Made by a program: the position numbers and the translations under genes. From Chloroflexota bacterium (GTDB lineage Bacteria; Chloroflexota; Anaerolineae; Promineifilales; Promineifilaceae): a DNA stretch of 7,158 nucleotides. Below are positions 1 to 5,318 of the stretch, one piece after another. The DNA is taken from contig JAHEEY010000237.1 in NCBI GenBank assembly GCA_024640485.1, positions 1 through 7,158 of the forward strand, written 5' to 3'. Positions within the stretch are counted from its first letter, which is position 1. Every line of letters starts with the position of its first letter. The notes beneath the pieces were generated by a model. The model was not told the origin of the DNA. It saw only the letters and a program-made list of their open reading frames with translations, and did not search any database.

Positions 1-28
1 AAGAAGCAAGTTCTATACAGACGGATCC

Positions 29-42
29 ACAGAATGTTCTGT
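29..42. repeat. Short palindrome, possible operator
   Basis: The two arms ACAGAA and TTCTGT are perfect reverse complements separated by TG. A partial third copy of the half site (TACAGA) lies at 16-21, and another TACAGA occurs near 98-103. This symmetry is typical of a binding site for a dimeric regulator, but no known operator is recognised and no gene start lies close by. It could be chance. Confidence 0.25.
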
Positions 43-170
43 ACACTTCCCCAAGTCATGGCACGAGTAAGTTGCATCGAATATTGGACTGCGACGGTAC
101 AGACCGCAGACACTGAGTGGTATCCTTTTCCCTGAGACTACTATACCTGTGATAGGTTACAATTTGTCTT

Positions 171-187
171 TCGATTCCCTAACGGAT
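171..187 (+). repeat. Direct repeat, copy 1 (17 bases)
   Basis: This copy reads TCGATTCCCTAACGGAT. It matches the copy at 453-469 at 16 of 17 positions (A versus G at one base). The two copies start 282 bases apart, one on each side of the promoter at 303-331. Both are preceded within about 15 bases by TTGTC. The role is unknown; a regulator site or the remnant of a duplication are both possible. Confidence 0.45.
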
Positions 188-302
188 TTCCCGCCAGACC
201 GACAAGAACCAACCATGCCCCATCCTTTGGCGCTGCCAGGACCACGCCTTTGTCGCCCACTGGTAATAACCTCAGACGGGCATTGTAAGCCGGCAGGCAC
301 AG

Positions 303-331
303 TCGACAGAGAAATAAGGCTGCGCTATACT
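303..331 (+). promoter_or_regulatory. Sigma70-type promoter, probably for greA
   Basis: The -35 box is TCGACA at 303-308 (five of six matches to TTGACA) and the -10 box is TATACT at 326-331 (five of six to TATAAT), with the optimal 17-base spacer. The predicted transcript would start near 338 and give greA an untranslated leader of about 210 nucleotides. It is the best promoter-like match I found in the leader. A closer, weaker promoter cannot be excluded. Confidence 0.5.
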
Positions 332-452
332 AGAAAAATATCCAAAAGCATGATGAATATGAAAAGGTAGGTTGCGGCCCCTCACAAGATAGGCTCTGAC
401 ACCCATTTCGCGTATCGGAAATGTTCCGCCGGATATTCTTTTGTCCCTGATC

Positions 453-469
453 TCGATTCCCTAGCGGAT
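453..469 (+). repeat. Direct repeat, copy 2 (17 bases)
   Basis: This copy reads TCGATTCCCTAGCGGAT and is the partner of the repeat at 171-187, with one mismatch. It lies inside the predicted greA leader transcript, about 80 bases before the start codon, while copy 1 is upstream of the promoter. Confidence 0.45.
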
Positions 470-510
470 AGTCGTTTCATCAGAAGATTTCGGCCCAAGC
501 GCTTTAGCAT

Positions 511-526
511 GGCAAGACAGCTTGCC
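511..526 (+). promoter_or_regulatory. Leader hairpin just upstream of the greA ribosome binding site
   Basis: GGCAAG (511-516) and CTTGCC (521-526) form a perfect 6-bp stem around an ACAG loop. It ends 8 bases before the GGGAG Shine-Dalgarno sequence. No T-run follows, so it is not an intrinsic terminator. It may set the stability or translation of the greA mRNA, but a short stem like this may also be chance. Confidence 0.3.
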
Positions 527-534
527 TGATTGTC

Positions 535-539
535 GGGAG
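535..539 (+). promoter_or_regulatory. greA ribosome binding site
   Basis: GGGAG lies 9 bases before the ATG at 549. It is the only good purine-rich SD match close to this start and supports the chosen greA start codon. Confidence 0.7.
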
Positions 540-548
540 TAGAAAACA

Positions 549-1025
549 ATGAGTCAGCTTAACCAAGTAGTTTATATAACCAAAGAGGGCTTGAAAGAAA
601 TCAATGAGGAATTGGCCTACCTGAAAAAGGAAAAGCGGGAAGAGATTTCTGCCAAACTGGCTGCCGCCATCGCCCAGGGCGATCTCAAAGAAAATGCCGA
701 TTACCATACCGCCAAAGAAGAACAAGCGTTTATTGAACTTCGGATCAAAGATTTAGAGAGTTCTCTGCGACGGGCTGAGGTTATCAAGAATGTGGGGCCT
801 TCTGATACGGTTCGAGTGGGCAACACCGTCACTGTAACCGAAGAAGGATACGATGAAGAAGAAACCTACCACATCGTAGGCGCTCACGAAGCAGATCCTG
901 GGAACGGCAAGATTTCCAACGAATCGCCGTTCGGACGCGCACTGCTCGGCGCAAAAAAGGGTCAGATGGTCAGTGCCTCTACGCCTGCCGGCAATATCCA
1001 GCTGAGAGTCCTCCGCATCGCCTAG
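549..1025 (+). CDS. greA: Transcription elongation factor GreA
   Basis: GreA enters the secondary channel of RNA polymerase and stimulates cleavage of the 3' end of backtracked RNA, so that stalled elongation complexes can resume. The 158-residue product has the usual family length. Residues 1-80 form the N-terminal coiled coil; its tip carries the signature GDLKENADYH at 44-53, with Asp45 and Glu48 at the places of the acidic pair that helps the polymerase bind the catalytic magnesium. Residues 84-158 form the FKBP-like C-terminal domain, with the conserved SPFGRALLGAKKG at 126-138. The ATG start is supported by GGGAG 9 bases upstream. The gene stands alone, with its own promoter and a strong terminator. 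The acidic DEEE run near residue 102 is a minor variation. GreB is less likely because the close family resemblance is to GreA. Identification is secure. Confidence 0.97.
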   Translation: MSQLNQVVYITKEGLKEINEELAYLKKEKREEISAKLAAAIAQGDLKENADYHTAKEEQAFIELRIKDLESSLRRAEVIKNVGPSDTVRVGNTVTVTEEGYDEEETYHIVGAHEADPGNGKISNESPFGRALLGAKKGQMVSASTPAGNIQLRVLRIA

Positions 1026-1046
1026 CCCGCTTCACCAGTGGAAAAC

Positions 1047-1079
1047 AAAAAGGTCGCCCAAGTGGGCGACCTTTTTTTG
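1047..1079. terminator. Bidirectional intrinsic terminator between greA and the CLC gene
   Basis: GGTCGCCC and GGGCGACC form a GC-rich stem around an AAGT loop. The stem is flanked by an A-run on the left and seven Ts on the right, which also pair and lengthen it. Plus-strand transcripts end in a U-run after greA. Minus-strand transcripts of the CLC gene, whose stop codon is at 1100-1102, meet the same stem followed by a TTTTTGTTTT tract. It can therefore serve both convergent genes. Confidence 0.92.
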
Positions 1080-1099
1080 TTTGGTCACTAATCTTCCGG

Positions 1100-3157
1100 C
1101 TAACCCGAGAGACATTTCTTCAACACCGCCTCTTCTGACTGCCGTACAATGACCCGTACCAAATCACCTGGCAGCAGCACGGTCTCGCCATGAGGAATCA
1201 GGTGGCGGCCGCCCCGCTTGATAGACACCAGGACGCAATCATACGGAAGCTCTGGGGCCAATGCGGAAACGCTTAGGTTGGCAGCATGACTGTCTCGGGA
1301 GATCTCGAATTCCTGAAGTGATAGGCCGTCCATCTGTCGCAGCCGCAGCTCGTCTTCATCGAGTTTCGCTTCGGCGCGTCCAAGAAGGGCTACATTGTAC
1401 GCTTTGATGATGTCCCGACGGCGGATGATGCCGATCAGGTGCTTAGGATTCTCTCGAGTGACCACCGGCAGTTTATTCACCCCGCGGACACCAATCCGCT
1501 GGATGGCGGTTGCCAAGGTCTCGTCATCATAGGCCACCAGGAGATGGCTCATGGTAGCGATATCTTTCACTCTCAGCTTACCCGGATCCCGGTGCCGCTG
1601 CAGCGCCAAATCATAATCGCCACGGCTAACCATCCCCACCAAGTCCGCAGCTTCATCCACAACGGGAAAACTGTTTGAATGGGTATCATGCAGATATTTT
1701 CTTAGCTGATCCAACGGCATGTTGGGCGATACCACATAGACATCTGTATTCATGGCGTCGCTGACCAATACGCTCTGCATCAGATCCAGATCGCGCCCTC
1801 GCTGCAGGCTGATACCTTTGAGCTTCAGTTTTAAGGTATAGATAGACTCTTTGAAGAGATGCTCGGCCAGCAGCGTGGAGAGCACCGACGCTAACATCAA
1901 CGGCAGGATGAGCTTGTAGTCACTAGACATCTCAAAGACGATTAATACCGCCGTGATCGGCGCCCGGGCCGCACCGGCAAAGACCGCGGCCATACCTACA
2001 ATCGCATAAGCGCCCGGGTTTACCGCGATTTCAGGCCACAATGAATGGGCCACAGAACCGACCATGCCGCCCAAAACGGCTCCCATGAACAGGCCGGGGG
2101 CAAAAACGCCGCCCGAGTTGCCGGCTCCCAGGGTGAAGCTGGTAGCCAACAGCTTCAACAGCAGCAGCAGGGCCATCAGCCCCAGCGAAAGCGAGAAATC
2201 CTTAGCAATCGCTTCGCCGATGAACTCCAGGCCCGGACCCAGTACTTGGCGCCCCGGCAGCAGCAGCGCGACCGCCGCGGTCAAGAGCATACCAATGCTG
2301 GTCTTGAACGGCAGTTTGAGCTTCCAATCGTCAAACAACCCTTCCAGTCGATACAGCACCCGGATGAACGTAACCGCCACAATCGCCGCCAGAACACCGA
2401 GAACCACGTATATCAACAGTTCGTAAAGGCTGTTCAGTGGATATGCGGGCACCTCAAAGGCGGGTCTTTCACTGAGGAACATGCGCCCGACCACACTGGC
2501 GGCGACCGAGCTGATCACCACCGCCCCAAAATATCTGACAGTGAATTTCCCTAAGATCACCTCCAGGGCGAAAATAGCGCCGGCAATGGGGGCGTTAAAG
2601 GTCGCCGCAATACCTGCCGCGGCACCGCAGGCAACAAGGGTACTGATGCGCTCCCCGGAGAAATGAAGCAGCTGGCCCAGGGTAGAGCCAAGCGCTGAAC
2701 CTACCTGAACAATTGGACCTTCACGCCCGGCAGAACCGCCGGTGCCGAGGGTAATTGAAGAAGCCAACACCTTTATCGCCGCAACCCGGGGGCGAATACG
2801 TGCCCCTCTCAGCGCCAGCGCTTCCATAACTTCCGGAACGCCGTGCCCTTTCGCTTCCCGGGCCCACTTGTCGATCAGGAAGCCGACAATGAGGCCGGCA
2901 ATCCCCATGACCACAATCAAGCCAACCACGCTGCCAAGCTTTTCTTCCACAGTCGCGGTCAACTCACCAATAAGGTCCAAAAGGCGCACAAACACGACTG
3001 CACCTAGACCTGTCCCAGAACCAATTATTAGCGCTGAGAGTATCAACACTGCCGAATCTGGCGGCTCGAATTGGTCGATCAGCCGTCGCATTTGACGGCT
3101 CTTTGCCCAAAGGAAATCTCGAGACCCATTGCCAGCAGGCACTTTTATTTCCTGCAC
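1100..3157 (-). CDS. CLC-family chloride channel or antiporter with CBS pair and TrkA-C domain
   Basis: This inner-membrane protein moves chloride (or a similar anion). I place the start at GTG 3157 because AGAGG lies 7 bases upstream, giving 685 residues; the frame stays open to a TTG at 3172 that lacks such a site. Residues 1-445 are the CLC membrane domain. The three anion-filter motifs are GHGVP (104-108), GREGP (144-148, with gating Glu146) and GNSGGVFAP (346-354); Tyr440 matches the central tyrosine of the last membrane helix. At the position of the internal proton glutamate of E. coli ClcA (Glu203) there is Val200 (FALEV), as in animal CLC channels. Two CBS domains follow (about 463-520 and 530-587), which in other CLCs bind adenine nucleotides, then a TrkA-C/RCK-C domain (about 607-685), a likely ligand sensor. 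The gene lies behind the glycan genes on the same strand but after a 150-base gap, so it may have its own promoter. The family is certain; channel versus antiporter is open. Confidence 0.94.
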   Translation of the reverse strand: MQEIKVPAGNGSRDFLWAKSRQMRRLIDQFEPPDSAVLILSALIIGSGTGLGAVVFVRLLDLIGELTATVEEKLGSVVGLIVVMGIAGLIVGFLIDKWAREAKGHGVPEVMEALALRGARIRPRVAAIKVLASSITLGTGGSAGREGPIVQVGSALGSTLGQLLHFSGERISTLVACGAAAGIAATFNAPIAGAIFALEVILGKFTVRYFGAVVISSVAASVVGRMFLSERPAFEVPAYPLNSLYELLIYVVLGVLAAIVAVTFIRVLYRLEGLFDDWKLKLPFKTSIGMLLTAAVALLLPGRQVLGPGLEFIGEAIAKDFSLSLGLMALLLLLKLLATSFTLGAGNSGGVFAPGLFMGAVLGGMVGSVAHSLWPEIAVNPGAYAIVGMAAVFAGAARAPITAVLIVFEMSSDYKLILPLMLASVLSTLLAEHLFKESIYTLKLKLKGISLQRGRDLDLMQSVLVSDAMNTDVYVVSPNMPLDQLRKYLHDTHSNSFPVVDEAADLVGMVSRGDYDLALQRHRDPGKLRVKDIATMSHLLVAYDDETLATAIQRIGVRGVNKLPVVTRENPKHLIGIIRRRDIIKAYNVALLGRAEAKLDEDELRLRQMDGLSLQEFEISRDSHAANLSVSALAPELPYDCVLVSIKRGGRHLIPHGETVLLPGDLVRVIVRQSEEAVLKKCLSG

Positions 3158-3164
3158 GCTATTA

Positions 3165-3169
3165 CCTCT
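3165..3169 (-). promoter_or_regulatory. Ribosome binding site that decides the CLC start
   Basis: On the minus strand AGAGG (within GAGAGGT) lies 7 bases before GTG 3157. It overlaps the alternative TTG start at 3172-3170, which has only an AT-rich stretch upstream. This favours the GTG start. Confidence 0.6.
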
Positions 3170-3186
3170 CAAAACATTATTAAATT

Positions 3187-3224
3187 GTGTTCTGGTCTTG
3201 GGTTGCCCGTATGGGCCAGGACAC
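3187..3224. repeat. Imperfect hairpin in the gap between glycosyltransferase and CLC genes
   Basis: GTGTTCTGG (3187-3195) can pair with CCAGGACAC (3216-3224), with one G-U pair on the plus strand or one A-C mismatch on the minus strand. An inner GCCC/GGGC stem (3205-3208 and 3213-3216) sits inside and competes for one base. No proper T-run follows on either strand, so it is not a classical terminator. In the minus-strand transcript it would lie in the leader of the CLC mRNA, 30 bases before the ribosome binding site. Confidence 0.35.
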
Positions 3225-3307
3225 GACCTATTATTCTACCCAACTTCTTCTAAAAACACACAAGGAGGCGAGTTCTGGCTGACTGTTGTATATCCCAGGG
3301 GCAGGCA

Positions 3308-5317
3308 TCAAGAGTCCAGGGGAAGAATCAAGAATGACTCACCGGCATTTGTAAGTAGATTGCGGCATGGCACCGGCGGGCAGCTGTTGGCGTCGAAGAT
3401 GCCGATGCGCAGAGCGTATGGCTTTGACGCCTCTGTCATCATCTCCTGGTCCAGCGTCAGGCTGTGATGCTGCAAGATCATATCGCCAGGCTGCCAATGG
3501 GGCTGATAGCGGGCGTCTGCCCGGTCGAGCGCATAATTCTCAGCCAACAGCCGGCCATCCCCATCCAACAACTGCACAAACAATCGCTTGGGATATTCAC
3601 TAACCGCCTTGACCTGCCACACGCTGACCAGATCAAGGGAATTGTCTCCCCAATCGAGCACGTCCACACCGACGATCTCCACCTCTCCCCCCAGCTGCGC
3701 ATCCATCGGATACTCTAGCTGGATGACCGGAGCCGCCGGCAGCGTATAAAGGGAGAATGCCCCCTTCACCTCAAGCAAAGCGCCCCACTGTGACAGCTGC
3801 CAGACGAACACTGGATCCATCTCCAATATAGTAGGCCAGACGATACGAACCGGGCTGCCGGCCGCTGCTTCCGGTATTATCAGGCTGCTGGTCGGATCGA
3901 AATAGCTCAGCTTCAAATCCTCCCGACTCAGAGACAGCTCCATAGTTGGCACATCCATCGTTTCTGGCGTCCAGCCGCCAACCGCCACCGGCCCTGAGAG
4001 TTCGACACTATCCAAATAACCAGCCGCCTGGGTTAGTCCTGATTGCCAGACAAATTGAACCTCATCAGAGCGAGGCCATTGTTGAAAGAGCGCCCTTCCA
4101 GTCAAGCCTATATAGTATAGAATCAGAATTGTCAACCCCAATTGCCCACAATTTTCCCCAAGTTTGGTGGATAACTTGTTGATAACTGTGGATAACCTCC
4201 CTGAATTGTGAATAACCACCGCTGGGAAGAGGGCGAGAATCGGCAAGCTATTGATGATACGAATGCTGCTGGGCGCATCTATAGTAACAACACTGGGTAC
4301 TGCCGCGGTTGTTAGCCACAGCATCACAAATGCGTACCGCTCATCCCGTAAACGCGCCAGAAAGATGGGCAGACTTAGGTAAAAGAGGGCGGCAACAAAG
4401 GGATCAAACAGCGGTAGATGGGCCACATTTTGCCGCCATAAAGGATCGCCGGCAAAGCCGAACATCCCCACTATTTTCAAGCCGTTGGACAAGACCGGCT
4501 GCAGATCGCCAGACAGCATGGCCCGAAGGGGGACATCGATCTCGCTGATCCGGAATTCGGCCCCAGGGTTGGTCTGCAGGTATATGATCAACGGGGCCGC
4601 GATCGCGGCGAATATCAGGCAAAACAGGAGGATATTGTGCCGGCGCGCCTTGAGGTCTGGCCAATGGAACATCGCCAAATAGAGGATGAACAGCGCATAG
4701 AAGATGGGGACGGCGCGGGCAGCCATATAGGTATAGAGGCTCAGCCCGGCGAACAGGCCGGCCAACAGAAAATCGGTGCGCCGCCGCCGGTGCTCGCTTT
4801 CTCCGGGCGCATTTCTCCAGCCGCGCCACCAGAAATAGGCCGACACGCCTGACACCAGAGGGAGAGTGATCGCCCGCAGCCCCAGCCGGCTGTAGAAAAC
4901 TGGGAAGAAAAGCACCGCCAGCAGCGCCGCGGAAAATCGAGCTGTCTTCAGGTCAAACAGACGCCGGGCTAAGGCAAACGAGACGGCGATCAAGAGCAGC
5001 CCGGCGAACGCCGCCGGCAGCCGCAGGGCCAGGGCGTGATCCCCTAATAGACTGATAAACGCACTCTGCAGATAATGAAATCCTGCCTCATGGCCGTAAG
5101 CGTCGGTGAAATAAACCGCATGATTCCCCTGCAGGATCTGCTGGTCGATCAGCCAGTTGGCCACCTCATCATGCTCCAGTCCTGGGGGAGAAAGATGAAC
5201 CAGGCCATAGAGGCGAAGAAAGGCCGCGATGAATAGGATGGGCAGCATTCCGCCGCGCAGCCCCCAGATGGAACCACCTGTTGCAGTTCTCCCCCGGCTC
5301 ACCGTCGGCCCGGCCAA
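3308..5317 (-). CDS. GT-C membrane glycosyltransferase, GT39/PMT-like
   Basis: The product is likely a polytopic enzyme that moves a sugar from a polyprenyl-phosphate donor to a glycan, lipid or protein on the outer face of the membrane. The longest frame has 669 residues and begins with TTG directly behind the flippase stop codon. ATG 5248 (residue 24, just before the first membrane helix) is an alternative start; neither has a strong ribosome binding site. After helix 1 comes the first outer loop with PPGLEHDE (44-51), whose Asp50-Glu51 fit the acidic catalytic motif of GT39/ArnT-like enzymes. About 10-12 hydrophobic segments follow up to residue 410. Residues 430-669 are soluble: a mixed stretch, then a beta-rich tail (about 530-669) of a kind often attached to such enzymes in Chloroflexota. 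Residues 368-384 are encoded by a DnaA-box cluster and look atypical for the cytoplasmic loop they occupy. The substrate cannot be told from sequence. Confidence 0.85.
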   Translation of the reverse strand: MAGPTVSRGRTATGGSIWGLRGGMLPILFIAAFLRLYGLVHLSPPGLEHDEVANWLIDQQILQGNHAVYFTDAYGHEAGFHYLQSAFISLLGDHALALRLPAAFAGLLLIAVSFALARRLFDLKTARFSAALLAVLFFPVFYSRLGLRAITLPLVSGVSAYFWWRGWRNAPGESEHRRRRTDFLLAGLFAGLSLYTYMAARAVPIFYALFILYLAMFHWPDLKARRHNILLFCLIFAAIAAPLIIYLQTNPGAEFRISEIDVPLRAMLSGDLQPVLSNGLKIVGMFGFAGDPLWRQNVAHLPLFDPFVAALFYLSLPIFLARLRDERYAFVMLWLTTAAVPSVVTIDAPSSIRIINSLPILALFPAVVIHNSGRLSTVINKLSTKLGENCGQLGLTILILYYIGLTGRALFQQWPRSDEVQFVWQSGLTQAAGYLDSVELSGPVAVGGWTPETMDVPTMELSLSREDLKLSYFDPTSSLIIPEAAAGSPVRIVWPTILEMDPVFVWQLSQWGALLEVKGAFSLYTLPAAPVIQLEYPMDAQLGGEVEIVGVDVLDWGDNSLDLVSVWQVKAVSEYPKRLFVQLLDGDGRLLAENYALDRADARYQPHWQPGDMILQHHSLTLDQEMMTEASKPYALRIGIFDANSCPPVPCRNLLTNAGESFLILPLDS
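4107..4135 (-). promoter_or_regulatory. Promoter-like element and AT-rich block inside the glycosyltransferase gene
   Basis: Read on the minus strand, a perfect TTGACA (4135-4130) is followed after 17 bases by TATAGG (4112-4107), a four-of-six -10 box. The stretch 4109-4135 is AT-rich: 21 of 27 bases are A or T, in an otherwise GC-rich gene. It lies 30 bases downstream (minus-strand sense) of the DnaA-box cluster. It could start a transcript covering the 3' third of this gene and the CLC gene, or act as an easily melted DNA segment, or be coincidental coding sequence. Confidence 0.3.
4166..4215 (-). promoter_or_regulatory. Phased cluster of four DnaA-box-like 9-mers within a coding sequence
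   Basis: On the minus strand the 9-mers are TTATTCACA (4215-4207), TTATCCACA (4195-4187), TTATCAACA (4185-4177) and TTATCCACC (4174-4166). The DnaA box consensus is TTATNCACA, so the first two match fully and the other two have one mismatch each. All point the same way and their ends are 20, 10 and 11 bases apart, close to one or two helical turns, so bound proteins would line up on one face of the DNA. Two weaker 7-of-9 matches in the opposite orientation lie next to it at 4142-4150 and 4152-4160. The cluster codes for residues 368-384 of the glycosyltransferase. Origin, DnaA-titration site or DnaA-controlled promoter are possible; function is not shown by sequence alone. Confidence 0.6.
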
Positions 5318-5318
5318 C

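Larger units (their letters stand above)
1..548. other. Non-coding or unassigned region upstream of greA
   Basis: I see no convincing gene in this stretch. All three forward frames are open for a short way from the left edge; the longest reaches a TGA at 133-135 (44 codons), so the end of an upstream gene could be here, but none of the three peptides is recognisable. A 73-codon frame at 149-370 has no ribosome binding site, no family resemblance and an unusual composition, so I do not call it. The region does carry a palindrome (29-42), a 17-base direct repeat (171-187 and 453-469), a promoter (303-331) and a hairpin just before greA (511-526). It therefore reads as a regulatory leader. Confidence 0.6.

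Noticed and set aside
91..107. Short hairpin CGGT-ACAG-ACCG
   Set aside because: The stem is only 4 bp with no T-run and no nearby gene end, so it is too weak to call a terminator or operator.
166..181. tRNA T-loop-like TTCGATTCC (also at 453-462)
   Set aside because: The flanking bases do not form a T stem, and no acceptor stem, D arm or anticodon arm can be drawn around it.
149..370. A 73-codon open frame before greA
   Set aside because: It has no ribosome binding site, a proline- and arginine-rich composition without any family look, and it runs through the promoter at 303-331.
2045..2554. A 169-codon plus-strand frame antisense to the CLC gene
   Set aside because: It is rich in Gln, His and Arg, as expected for the mirror of Leu/Ala-rich membrane codons, and the CLC frame is certain.
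3262..3268. Perfect Shine-Dalgarno AAGGAGG on the plus strand
   Set aside because: No ATG, GTG or TTG lies at a suitable distance, and no open frame of substance follows that avoids the end of the glycosyltransferase gene on the other strand.
3158..3307. Fluoride riboswitch in front of the CLC gene
   Set aside because: The conserved core of the crcB motif is not visible on the minus strand, and the protein does not have the filter motifs I would expect in fluoride-specific CLCs.
4107..4215. A complete chromosomal oriC
   Set aside because: No dnaA, dnaN, gyrB or rpmH gene is present and the site is inside an intact reading frame; I keep only the DnaA-box cluster and its AT-rich neighbour.
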